A DNA stretch of 64,000 nt from Tubulanus polymorphus. Taxonomy: Eukaryota; Nemertea; Palaeonemertea; Tubulaniformes; Tubulanidae. The notes beneath the pieces were generated by a model, which saw only the letters and a program-made list of their open reading frames with translations, ran no database searches and was not told the DNA's origin. Shown here one piece after another: positions 1 through 11,141 of this stretch (the first letter of the stretch is position 1; each line of letters begins with the position of its first letter). The position numbers were made by a program, and so were the translations under genes. Location: assembly GCF_964204645.1 (NCBI RefSeq), contig NC_134027.1, positions 5,258,485 through 5,322,484 of the forward strand. Reading direction: 5' to 3'.

Positions 1-1023
1 TTCAGTCTATACAATATTCAATAGCATCATGATGTAAGTCTGGTTCCTTGACTTTCAATCCGAAATAGCCCCCAAGGGAGCTTTGTCAGTTTAAATTGGC
101 TGAATTATTCAAATCTTACTCCGAATGTTTGACCTCAGGCGGGTTTCAGATTTGCAGAACGTAATGAAATTCATCGCTTTTCACGACGAATCCAAGGTTT
201 CTTACGTGGCAAACATGAAGTATCTAAACAGTACTTTCTGTGACAGATTTCTGTGATTAGTGACTGTACAATTTGAACTTACATTTCAAGCCCACTTCTG
301 AATTTATCACAAGAGGTCACAGGTGCGTCATGTAAATTGCCGATGGCCACGTGTAATAAGATTCGCACTGAGCTGCTGCAATCGTGTTTGTAGCTCGGGT
401 AAACATGACAATGATTCATGGTCATATTCACAGCCATGACGACAAATCATTTGATAGATTGCCCGTACCGGTTCCTGTAACGTCATTTAGTATCAATATA
501 ACAGTCATCACCAGACTTGATGAAGCTATCAGCCATGTATGATCATATTCTTACGCGCAGTTTACTGGATTATAGATACTAGAAGCCCATTTTTCTACTT
601 TAGGAGCAGCTGCGATCCACCATCAGAACCAGACTCTTGTTACTAACAATATTATATGATCAATTTGTCAGCTTGAATGTGTACTACAACGTTCCATCCG
701 AAGATTTATCTACATCTTCCTTGGCTCGTCTCTAACACATTCTGAATTACTCGTTTCTGTATACGCATCATAAAGTATCTAAATTGATCGCTCTCTGGTT
801 TCAATCAACAAGTCCACCAGTCAATAATACCCAACACTATCGATCATTTATCTATGAATTATCCATAATTCAGAATTGCGCTAATCGCGTTTTAGCGAAA
901 TAAACATTCAATAAAAATCTATTGAAAGTTGGTTTTTTTAATGGTTTTTTTACGACTGGGCGGCGTGTCCGGTTTTGTAGAGTTCCGGGGTATTTCATTA
1001 GGGATAACCGTCTTGTCTTGCAG
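1..1023. other. Presumed intron/upstream sequence, nothing assigned
   Basis: This stretch is AT-rich with frequent stops in all frames. It precedes the exon acceptor at about 1013-1023 and is most simply an intron of the gene ending at 2357. I see no RNA gene or clear repeat in it. Confidence 0.4.
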
Positions 1024-2357
1024 GTGAATGGCCCAGATGGTGTTTATTTAGAACCAGGATCTCAAAAACTGACAATCCAAGTAGAATGGTTGGATTCACA
1101 TCTTCTTCTTTACGACGGCTACCATCCGTTTGACGACATTAGTAGACTTCATAAACACCAGATGAGGTAACGTAACATAATGAACCAGGGGCGGATCCAG
1201 ACCGTATTAGCCGTATTGCCCAATACGGTCTAGAATTTTTAAGTGCCCTTCGAAATTTCACCGGCAATATTTTTGACGGCATTATTTCAGCAACCGCTAA
1301 TTCCGTGTCCGTAATCCGGGCATAATTATAAAATTAATCGGTTAGTATATACTGCTGCCGAGAAAGTGAGGAGAGATAATCATATTTGTAAAGCCTTAAA
1401 TCATGATAAATTAAAAAGGGCACTTTCCTTTTGCAAGGGGCACTCATGCTTTAGATGAGGGCACCTTGTCCTTCCTTGCCTTTTCAGGGAGGGCTAAAGG
1501 GGCACTCGTACTTTAGAAGAGGGCACTATACGCGGAAAATGTTGAAGAAAAGGGCACTTTTTTGCCTAATTTTTAAAATTTTAGGGGCACTTTTGGTTTG
1601 GAAGATGGCACACGACATAAGGATAAATGTGAAGACGAGGCAATTTTTGCCGATTGTTAACAATGAAGGGGCACTTAGCCGTATTCTGTATAATTGTTAA
1701 GGGGCACTTTTAAAGATTATAGGGGCACTAGGCGAAGTTGACGACAACCATTCTTTCATGGGTTCGCCAGCTTCATTTTTTATCCGCATGTGTTGAAATC
1801 TTGTCTCGAATTCGTTTATTCTGGATTGCTCTGCTAGCCTCTAGACGCCCTCTAAAAGCCTTTAAATGGTACCATATTTTCAAAATTTTCTGGGGGTGGG
1901 CCCCCAGACCCCCCTCTAAGGACTTTGCGCCTTCGGCGCTCGCATTGACCTGGATACTGGGTGTGCCCTTAGATCAGAAAGGTGCCCTTAAATTTCCTTC
2001 CAATACTGTCTACCCATCCCCCTGGATCCGCCCCTGTGAACATCATTTATGGTTGAACATCTCAGAATGAAAAATACTTATTGAGCCTTTTTTTATGAAT
2101 GAATTAAGTTTAGTTGAGCATAGTTAAGCATTCATTCAACAAATGCGATGATTTAAAATATTTTGACAGGGAAACATTCACTTTCTGAAGTGACGTACCA
2201 TTTTATATCTTTTTTTCTAAATTGTAGACGTGAGATAATGGCCTTGCAAGCAGAAAACTATGCACTAGAGAAACAAGTATATAGTTATCAGCAATCAATC
2301 GCGAAGAAAGACTCTAAATCCCGTTATCCCGAGGACCATTTAGCGCTGAAAGATTGA
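1024..2357 (+). CDS. 3' end of an unrecognised gene (two last exons; partial)
   Basis: Two exons fit by splice motif and phase. The first is 1024-1166, after a TTGTCTTGCAG acceptor and before a GTAACG donor. The second is 2228-2357, after TTTCTAAATTGTAG and ending in TGA. They join through a split Arg codon. The encoded tail first gives a beta-rich stretch with the motif VEWLDSHLLLYDGY. A charged, helical, coiled-coil-like stretch follows (REIMALQAENYALEKQ), and the protein ends PEDHLALKD. Upstream exons lie outside the window or further left than I could resolve. An AATAAA at 2676-2681 supports this being the gene end. I do not recognise the family. It could be the end of a C2-domain or ciliary scaffold protein, but that is a guess. 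The intron carries a MITE (1186-2036). Confidence 0.55.
1186..2036. mobile_element. Non-autonomous hAT-like MITE in an intron
   Basis: The element begins with CAGGGGCGGATCCAG (1186-1200) and ends with its exact 15-base reverse complement (2022-2036). The flanks are TGAAC on both sides (1181-1185 and 2037-2041), a 5-bp target-site duplication. The CAGGGGCGG terminus is typical of hAT transposons; 5-bp duplications are known for the hAT5 group. No transposase is encoded; the open frames inside are short and featureless. Many copies of GGGGCACTT lie subterminally and face inward from both ends (for example near 1240, 1425-1735 and 1968-1990). They look like the subterminal repeats that hAT transposases bind. 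Insertion inside an intron leaves the host exons intact. Confidence 0.85.
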
Positions 2358-2675
2358 CAACGAACAAAAACAGATCACCGAGGCGAGAACTACCAACATC
2401 AGCGACAAGGAAACGAGACCACACCGCACATATAGCGAACAACTCAAATGATAGCAAGAACTAATTTTGGGAATATATCGAAATGCGAGTTGGTATTGTA
2501 TTAGCTTAAATGCTCAAGAAGGTTGAAAAGGGTAATTCGAGTAATCTTATTTTTTGCATCTATTGGGAAAGGGAAAAAGTCTGGTTCCTCAGAGATGATT
2601 TAATCATGCGGGGAGATGTTATTTCGGTTCCCGCCAGTGAGGAATTAAAAAAGCCCCTGCATGCTCCATGTGTTG

Positions 2676-2681
2676 AATAAA
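2676..2681 (+). terminator. Poly(A) signal AATAAA
   Basis: A canonical AATAAA lies about 320 bases after the stop codon at 2357 and suits the 3' end of that gene. Confidence 0.5.
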
Positions 2682-3476
2682 GCGTTAATTCAATTCATTC
2701 ATGTCAGAGTTTATGTTGTAGGGCCCTTCTTTGGCAGCAAAAATTAATTACGTACTGTCTTAAATGTTTTCATATAGGACCGTTATGTATGTGTTGATAG
2801 AAAATAATATTATATTTTAGAGTAATCACTCCTAGTGATAACGAAGGTAGGCGCACCTTAAAGTTATAACAACCTTTGTACGGGCGTGGATCGCTATCGA
2901 AAAGTCGTTCAAGTTTTATCTTAGTCTTTGTGAAAAGTGGATCCCTACGTGTACTTTCATTTCCCTAAATCAGATCAGTTTTCCCATTGCATTTAATATA
3001 TGATAACGTTTATCAAGGCATGTCTTCGATTCCTTGCGTCGGGAATTTTTCCAATAGACATATCATAATGTCTGATATATCACATGTTCGTCTAAGCTTT
3101 AGGAGACCAGTTCGTAAACCCTCATCGCATCGATATCGTTGTCGCTCAGTGATCTGTTTGGAGAAAGACAATTCAGTTTTTAGATCAATATATATCAAAT
3201 CTTTTTTATAATGATTAGCTTTTTAGTATTAATGTTAATTCGTGTTATTGAACCATTCTAGTGTCGTTTTACCTTGCAAAGGTACAAACACTATTTCTCT
3301 GCGTTCATGATTTACCGTTGTTTAATTAAAATACCGGCGAAGTATGCATGGATTAGATATCATATCGTTGTTTACACGTAGAATGAAATTGTAAAACTCA
3401 TCATTTTCTAAATTTCTTGGTGTATTGCAATCTGTCAACGTCCAGTTACGAATCTTGTGTAGTACATCGGCATGGG

Positions 3477-3534
3477 ATTCGAACCCGACTGCATCGCGAT
3501 GCTAGGTAGTCTTGCGATGGCTTCGGGTTCGAAT
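3477..3534. repeat. Imperfect palindrome with 12-bp arms (unit A)
   Basis: ATTCGAACCCGA at 3477-3488 is matched by its exact reverse complement at 3523-3534, with a further CATCGCGA/TTGCGATG pairing inside. The same structure exists in unit B at 7638-7694. The GGTTCGAAT string mimics a tRNA T-loop, but there is no cloverleaf. Confidence 0.7.
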
Positions 3535-3953
3535 ACTCGCCGAGGGAGGAAATAGATTGGTTGAACCAGATGATCTTAAAAATGGCAAAAGGCAGATAAT
3601 ACTGCCGCGAATATGTCATACTCAGGCTCCAACGAGCTGTGCATGAAGGTGATGCAATATTTTCAATCGACAAACAAATACACAATGTTAAACTACGTTT
3701 CGATTATTGTGATCTCTAAAAACACAGGCACTTTACTACAATTTAAGAAGCACATACATGTTGATATCTTGTAGAATGTTTTTATTAAGTCAATTTAATG
3801 CGATATTTTTATTTATATACATGTAATATAATTGTGTGTAATTTTATCTCGTTATTCAAACTTTTTAACTTAAAATAAATATAGCAATAAACATAGGCGT
3901 CATTTGTTTTATATCTTATCCATCGCATGAAAGACCTAAACAAGATTATAAGG

Positions 3954-6900
3954 TCAAGTTGTTTGAAGGTCACTGGACGCCACCGCGTCATTATTTTGGG
4001 CCTTTTGATCAGACGGTACTGGCGCATCAACCGTTTCTTTGTTGTTTGGGATTTTCCAACCGCCACAAGTCGTAATTATGATAGTTGACAAAAGACCCTG
4101 CAAATAAGGACATTCTCATAATTACCGATTCCAAATAAAAGATTGGCTATATTCAAATATAGAATCGATATGGAAACCAGATGGGTTTTATTACTTGTCC
4201 ATGAACTAGTATACCCAATATTGTCTTCACACGGACGACTAGATACCAACAGGTTTGAATCTTGTCGAGAAGATACAAATACTTACGAAACATATCAGAG
4301 ACAGTCCTACGATAGTGCATGACCAGGGGAAACCAATGGCATCAGTCATATAACCTCCTAGAAGTGGGCCAATTATATAACTGGAACAAGTAAAAACTGG
4401 TTTATGAACCACTTCTAGGTGTGTTTCATATATGTTGACGATTTTGAGTCACGTTTAGACTGAAATAGCTTTGATTCAAAAAGACATGTAGATTTATTGA
4501 TGATATTGTTACTGACAGTAATAATGGGACAGTCGTTTGATTTCGTAATTTTCATATATTCTTACCCAGCAGAGTCAGCGATAAGGAACAACGACGCTAT
4601 TAAACCGTTGAGATTTATATCATCGGCATATTTAAGTTTTTCCCTACAAATTGATATAGTATGTGTGAATTGATACGATACCAGTGTTTCAATGTTGAAA
4701 TGGAATATTTGTACGCACGTTGCATACGCCTTAATGATGCCAGGCACTGGAACTGTACCAAATATTAAACTAGCACCAACTAAAGAAAAACCTAATATAG
4801 GCAACCATATCTGATGTCTGAAATGTAGATAAACATAAGCATATTACATACTGATAACGTCCAACGAATTCCTATGAAAGAGGCCATCCATCGAGATTCG
4901 AATCACGATGAAGCTAAGAGGGGAATCCACAAACCCCGGTGTTATCCCGAACAGTGGTGTTTCACCGATTTGCATCGTTGATAATCCTGTCAGACACAAA
5001 CCAATTACCATAAACGGCTTTCCCAAATCCTAAAAATAGAAAATCATCAATATTCTTATATTCTAAAAACCACATCAATATGTATAAGATATGGTAATCC
5101 GTCTAATTACCTTTCTACGCTATGAAAAGAAAATGTATTTTCTGTAAATAGTTACTTACCACTTTATCTATAAGTAAACCAACAGGAATACTAACGATGA
5201 TGTATATTAAAATTGATACCAGGTAAATAAGTCCAATCATAGTTGGTGAAAGGTGATAGTACTGAAATATATTGAGATGGCATTATTCGAAATACCTTAG
5301 AACCAGAAGTTGTGGATCGAACTAATTACGACGATCAAAAAAAGGAATAAACGTGAAGAAAAATACATCCACCATGATTTGATTCGATGAGAATAACGCA
5401 TTATTACCCGCTTCAGGTACACAGCTACTGTTGGTTCTACAAATCCGAAAAATAGGCCGTGGGCCACGACCACCATCGTCGTAAGAACGACAGGACAACA
5501 CGTCATGAGTTTAAAAAATTCTAATGGTGGATATGGTGATTTTTTTACATCGGCTGAAAATTAGAGCAATTTAGTGATTACTCGGGTAAAATGAAAGATG
5601 CCGCAGTCGAAACTATCATCGAGTTCATGTTGCAGCTTAGAAAGTGATTTGACGGGAAATGAGCTATACTACCGAAACAAACACGATTAGATCGACGATC
5701 AACGTACACATAGATGGCATGACGATGAGAGATACTAGAAAAAACAGCATGCTGATGCTTCCCAGTACGAGAAACGGCAATTCAAATCCAGATACCTATA
5801 GAAATACACCAAAATGTATATCAATTGAATATTGTAAAAGTAGCGAAACACAATATTCCATTCGTTTTGAAACTGAACTTACATCATAGAGTGCTCCGGC
5901 TATGAGTGGTCCTAACATACTACCAAAACTAATAACCGTCTCAGTAATAGCCTGAAAACAATGTTCTTTTCTTCAACTTTTGAACTATAATTCAGAAGTG
6001 CTATCTGTGTAAACAGTAATGTGCTAAACTCTGATAATTGAAATAACTTTGTCATCAATACTGATTTTAAAAATGGCTTACGGGTTGAATGAAAAATTAT
6101 CTGATACCGTCGATATCTATTCATCATACGAAATAGAAATATGAGAGCATTATTTTTTTCATAAGTAAGGGACGATGTAAGGGACGATGTCAATAAGGGT
6201 ATCTATGTCAAATGAGTTGTTTTTAGAAGAATTCCATGTATTTTTAAGTCAATGTAACAATGGGCGTACGTGGTTTTTAACACAATATGGTGTAATATAT
6301 TATAATAGAAATAGTAAAAAAGGGAACTTACAACAACTGTGTTGATTTGTTCAGAAAATAACGTGACGATCACGGTCGCTCCAGTCGCAGTGGTTAAACC
6401 AACTCCCAGTGCCATAGTTATCCGTAGAACTATGCTCAATGATGTAAAGACTACATTGGACCGCGAATATATCACAAACCTTCAAAAAGAGAGGGGTTTG
6501 ACCTATCTTATACGTCCAGCATCAAAATTCGGGAGAGCATCCCCGATTCCACCCGCCCCTTGCATTTAAGGATGTAAAAATAAAAAAATAAAATCATATC
6601 ATATTCTCCATTGAAAAATACTCTGGTACATGCAAGCGGTTCTGATATCATACCCGAATGCTACAACGGATATAGAATTGATAAATGCTCCACCACAAAA
6701 CATCAACTTAACCCCTACACGAGTCATCTAAAACAGATTTTAAGAAAATATTCATGAATTATTTTACGATTTAAAAATATAAAACCTAACTATTATGCCT
6801 CAAAATACTCACATAAACGCCGGCAAAATAGGACGAAAATAGTTGTGAAATTGGAAATACGGCAATAATCCAGCCAATCGTACCATGCGATAAACCTCTC

Positions 6901-7268
6901 TTGATGGCCTGTGAAATTCAATATCGATATGATTAATTGAAGAATTCTCCGTAAATATGTTATCCACAAGTTCATTAAACGGCATTCGAAAATACCTCAT
7001 TCGGATAAAATGGCACCAGGGCAAAGAAGGACATCCATTCCAAAAGATTCATCGTATTCATTACTCCTAATAAAATGTACTTGTTTCTGGTGTTTATCTT
7101 ACTGCCCGTATTTCCATCTTTTTCTCCTGCTGTATTTTCTGTGGTGTTCTCTGAATTTTTGTCAACATCAAGATTTTCAATTTTACTTCCGTAATCTCGA
7201 TTCGTATCGGAATTATTAGCGTTAGTGACTAAAGGTAATGATTCTTTCCTGGGAATATCTGAAGTCAT
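3954..7268 (-). CDS. MFS transporter, SLC18B1-like (vesicular polyamine transporter family)
   Basis: A multi-exon minus-strand gene for a 12-helix major facilitator protein. The start is the ATG at 7266-7268, followed by an Asn/Asp/Lys-rich cytoplasmic N-terminus of about 65 residues. In order, the exons give helix 1 ending LVPFYPNE (6996-7268), AIKRGLSHGTIGWIIAVFP (about 6813-6908), MTRVGVKLMFCGG (about 6635-6727), the helix 4 exon with LRITMALGVG (about 6333-6493), SFGSMLGPLIAGALYD (about 5890-5954), FELPFLVLGS (about 5660-5798) and EFFKLMTCCPVV (5410-5555). The C-terminal helices follow, including GLIYLVSILIYIIVSIPVG (about 5160-5262), GPLLGGYMTDAIGFPW (about 4295-4380) and a polar tail ending at the TGA at 3954-3956. 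Exon order and motifs match SLC18B1, which loads polyamines into vesicles; the substrate here is inferred. Borders near 4800-4900 are not fully resolved. Confidence 0.75.
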
Positions 7269-7637
7269 ATTATTCACACAAACTTTTATTCTGGAAATGC
7301 ACGTTAGACTGCGCTATATGCCATATGGGAGAATGCAAAGTTTACTATGAAATGACAGGTGCGCGGCAAAGATTATGGTATTCAGTCAGTGGTATCCACC
7401 TGTCGCAACGTAAAAGTTAATGCATAATTGTATGTAAAAACATGCGGTTTAGATAATGCTATAAATAGGGTGGACGGAAATCGTAAAGAATAATTGATAT
7501 ATATGTAACATGAATTAGTAATCGTATCGTTGTTTATACTTAGAGTGAAATTGTAAAACTCGTTTTTTCCTAATTTCCCTGGTGTATTTTAATCTGTCAA
7601 CGTCCAGTTTTGGTAAATCGGCATCCTCCCAGCTGGG

Positions 7638-7694
7638 ATTCGAACCCGACTGCATCGCGACAAGGCAGTCTCGCGATGGCCATCGGGTTCGAAT
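7638..7694. repeat. Imperfect palindrome with 12-bp arms (unit B)
   Basis: Paralogue of the palindrome at 3477-3534. The 12-bp arms and the inner CATCGCGA/TCGCGATG pairing are kept although the loop and flanks have diverged. Confidence 0.7.
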
Positions 7695-8800
7695 ACTTGC
7701 CAATGGATATAGATTGGTAGACAGGCACTTCACAATTTAAGATGCACAAACGTGTTGATATCTTATAGAATGTTTTTATTAAATGAATTTAATGCGATAC
7801 TTTTACTTATATACATGTAATATAATTGTGTGTAATTTTATCCCGTTATACACTTAAAATAAATATAGCAATAAACAAAGGCTTCATTTGTTTTATATTT
7901 CATCCATCGATTGAAAGACCTAAACAAGATTAACGAAGTCACGTTTTTTGAAGGTCGCTGGACGCCACAACGTCATTATTTTGGACCTTTTGATCAGACG
8001 GTAACTGGCGCATCAACCGTTTCTTTTCTGTCCGGGATTTTCCAACTGCCAAAAGCCGTAATTATGATTGTCGACATAAGGCATAAGGACCAGTGATGTT
8101 ATCAAACCGTTGAGGTTTATATCATCAGGATATCTAAGTTTTTCCCTACAAATTAGAAAAATGATTGTGAATTAATTCGATACCGGAGCTTTCAATGTTG
8201 AAACGGAGTGTTTGTACGCACCTTGCATACGCCTTAATGATGCCAGGCACTGGAACTGTAAAATCAAACTAGCACCAGCTAGTGAAAAACCTTATATAGG
8301 CAACCATATCAAATGTCTGAAATGTAAATAATCATGAGTATGTTACATACTGATAACCCCCACGAATTCCTATGATAGAGATCATCCATTAAGATTCGAA
8401 TCACGATGAAGCTAAGAGGGGAATCCACAAACCCCGGTGTTATCCCGAACAGTGGTGTTTCACCGAGTTGCATCGTTGATAATCCTGTCAGACACAAACC
8501 AATTACCATAAACAGCTTTCCCAAATCCTAAACATAGAAAATCATCAATATTCTAATAGTCGAAAAACCCCATTAAGTTGTGTAAGATATGGTAATCCGT
8601 CTTATTACTTTTCTACGTACGTTGTGTAAAGAAAATGTATTTTCTGTAATTAGTTACTTACCACTTATCTATAAGAAAACCAACAGGAATACTAACGATG
8701 ATATATATTAAGATTGATACCAGGTAAATAAGACCATTCATAGTTGGTGAAAGGTGATAGTACTGAAATATATTGAGATGGCATTATTCGAAATACCTTA

Positions 8801-8872
8801 AGGCGGGCGTAGGTCGGACGACAGCTTGCGAGTCACTACGACTCGCAACGACCCACCGACCTACGCCCGGCT
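8801..8872. mobile_element. 72-bp mini-MITE with TTA target duplication
   Basis: AGGCGGGCGTAGGTCGG (8801-8817) and CCGACCTACGCCCGGCT (8856-8872) are near-perfect inverted repeats. An inner GCGAGTC/GACTCGC hairpin makes nearly the whole element self-complementary. Both sides carry TTA (8798-8800, 8873-8875). Unit A shows the empty site with a single TTA at 5297-5299. The 3-bp TTA duplication fits PIF/Harbinger-like elements. A relative lies at 35706-35953. Confidence 0.8.
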
Positions 8873-9934
8873 TTAGAACCGGTTGTTAAGGATCGAAATA
8901 TCAAACAAGAAACGACCATCAGAAAAAGGGATCAATGCGAGGAAAAAAATACATCCACCATAATTTCATTCGATGAGAATAATTCAATAATCACCCGCTT
9001 CAGGTACACAGCTACTGTTGGTTCTGTAAATCCGAAAAATAGGCCGTGTGCCACGACCACCATCGTCGTAAGAACGACAGGACAACACGTCATGAGTTTA
9101 AAACATTCTAATGGTGGATATGGTGATTGTTTACATCGGCTGAAATGGTACTATCCGGGTAAAATAAAACATGCTGCAGTCGATGCTATATCGAGTTCAT
9201 GTTATGGCTTAGAACGTGATTTGACGGGAAATGAGCTATACTACCGAAACAAACACGATTAGATCAACGATCAACGTACACATAGATGGCATGACTTTGA
9301 GAGATACTATAAAAAACAGCATGCCAATGCTTCCCAGTACGAGAAACGGCAATTCAAATCCACATACCTAAAGAAATACACCAAAATGTATATTAGAAAA
9401 GTAGCGAAACACACACAATGTTCCATTCGCTTTGAAACTGAACTTGAGTGCTCCGGCTACGAGTGGTCCTAACATACTACCAAAACTATCAACCGCCTCA
9501 GTAACAGCCTGGAAAATAATCGTTTTGGATATACTGAATCGTTCATACGATACGAATAGATTTCTAAATTTCTATTTCTATCCGTTTTTCATTCTGCGAT
9601 ATGGCATACGTTAATGTTATTTTCTTCGATTGTATGACTGTAATGTAGAAGTGCTATATCTATGTGAACTGTAACTCTGATTACTGAGATAACTCCGTCA
9701 TCTAAACTACTTATGAAAAAGCTTCCCGATTGAATGATAATACAATATTCATCGAACGATATAGAAATATAAAGGCATCGTTTATTCATAAGTACGAGAC
9801 AATGTCAATAAGGATATCTATGTCAAATGAGCTGTTGTTAGAGAATTCCATTGATTTTTAAGCCAATGCAGCAATCGACGTACGTGGTTCTTATTATGAA
9901 ATGGCGCGATGAATTATAACAGAAATGATAAAAA

Positions 9935-10268
9935 GGCGCCCCCGCCAAAATGAACTTTCATTTTGGCGCCCCCACCAAAACGAACTTTCAACCACGTAAA
10001 AAAATTCTTTATATGCAAATTTATGCAAATTACACATAGGATCAACGCACCAAATTGAAAAATAATTTTTCTGTGGTTGAATGCTTGTTTTGGCGGGGGT
10101 GCCAAAACGTAAATAACCGCGCCAAAACGAAATAATCTTTGATTTGGTGCGTCAAAACGAACAGAGAAAATTGGACGTTTTTCGTTGTTTATGCGGGGGC
10201 GCCAAAACGGAATTTTCTTTGTTTTGGCGCGTTGTTTTTCGTTCTGGCGTTCTGGCGTTCTGGTGCCC
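9935..10268. repeat. GGCGCCAAAACG repeat block replacing transporter exons
   Basis: GGCGCC-type units followed by AAAAC recur in both orientations, for example at 9935-9951, 9963-9979, 10091-10107, 10111-10126, 10196-10210 and 10224-10232. A possible element is bounded by GGCGCCCCCGC at 9935 and its reverse complement near 10195-10205, but the true ends are unclear. The block sits where exons 2-4 of copy B should be. It may be a MITE or a small satellite-like insertion. Confidence 0.6.
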
Positions 10269-11141
10269 TCATTTACATACCAGGAATTTTACGCTATGGC
10301 CCTTATCAGCCACCATACATTCATCATATTCATTACTTCTAATAAAATGTACTTGTTTCTGTTGTTATCTTACTGCCCATATTTCCATCTTTTTCTCCTC
10401 CTGTATTTTCTGTGGTGTTCTCTGGATTTTTGTCAACAACAAGATTTTCATTTTTACCTCCGTAATCTCGATTTGTATCGGAATTATTGGATGGAGTCAA
10501 TGACTAAGGGTATCGATTCTTTCCCTGGAATATCTGAAGTCATATTTTTCGGATAAACTTTTATTTTAGAAATTCATCCACGTTAGACTGCGCTATATGG
10601 GAGAATGCAACGTTTACTATAATGAAATGACAGGTGCGCGCCAAAAGATTAGGCTATTCATTCGGTGGTCACTCGTTGCAACGTATTAACGTCCATGCAT
10701 AACTACTGTATGCAAAAATATGCGGAATAGACATTAATGCTATAAAGTTGGTGGACGGAAGAATAATTGATATGTAACACTGACGCATGGGGAACTCGTG
10801 TTTTGGTAATTGACAACCCCCAAGTATCAACGGGGTATTTATTAACGGGGAAATCAATACTTGTATAAAATCTGCAAAAAACCACGCGCTAATATCTCGT
10901 GTAAACGGTGAACAACTCGAAACAACGATTTTCCCCGAAACTGAATTGTAACCCATGCTTCATCAGTTATGGCACTCCCTCCTAAACAATGATCGCTTCC
11001 TTTTTGGCCAATGGGACGCATATTTGACGCATGCGGGCTTTGGCTAATTGACATATATATCAATAGCCGTCAATCGAAGCTTATCACAGTTCGCTAACTG
11101 AAATCTCGCGCATAAACTGATTTAGCTCTCGCAACATAATC

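Larger units (their letters stand above)
3360..7512. repeat. Tandem duplication, unit A
   Basis: About 4.1 kb holding the intact MFS transporter plus its 5' and 3' flanks. Near-identical flanks recur in unit B: the TGTCAACGTCCAGTT stretch near 3435 matches 7598, and the ACGTTAGACTGCGCTATATG stretch near 7301 matches 10581. The junction of the units is near 7512. Confidence 0.8.
7975..10543 (-). pseudogene. Degenerate second copy of the SLC18B1-like transporter
   Basis: Exon-by-exon homologue of the gene at 3954-7268. The first exon (ATG at 10541-10543, MTSDIPGKES) shifts frame within about 20 codons because of a small net insertion. It then breaks off near 10,318. The exons equivalent to 6333-6996 are absent, and a GGCGCCAAAACG repeat block lies in their place. 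The exon for GPLLGGYMTDAIGFPW and its flanking introns (A: about 4085-4578) are deleted, so the last-exon remnant abuts the preceding one. That remnant also carries an early stop. Remaining exons (for example about 9240-9360, 8400-8525, 9000-9130) stay recognisable. No functional transporter can be made. Confidence 0.8.
7513..10780. repeat. Tandem duplication, unit B (degenerate)
   Basis: The second copy of unit A, in the same orientation. It is shorter because it lost two internal blocks, one of them replaced by foreign repeats (9935-10268). It also gained a 72-bp mini-element (8801-8872). Similarity extends through introns and intergenic flanks, so this is a segmental DNA duplication and not retroposition. 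Confidence 0.8.

Noticed and set aside
1455-2070. Open frames inside the hAT-like MITE
   Set aside because: They are built from GGGCACTT repeat units, lack protein character and sit wholly between the inverted repeats.
3470-3545. tRNA-like GGTTCGAAT motif
   Set aside because: There is only a simple palindrome; no A box, anticodon stem or acceptor stem can be drawn.
6339-6569. Plus-strand frame over the transporter helix 4 exon
   Set aside because: It is the shadow of the minus-strand coding exon.
10144-10556. Overlapping plus-strand frames near the end of unit B
   Set aside because: They are antisense to the decayed first exon of the transporter copy and run into the GGCGCC repeats.
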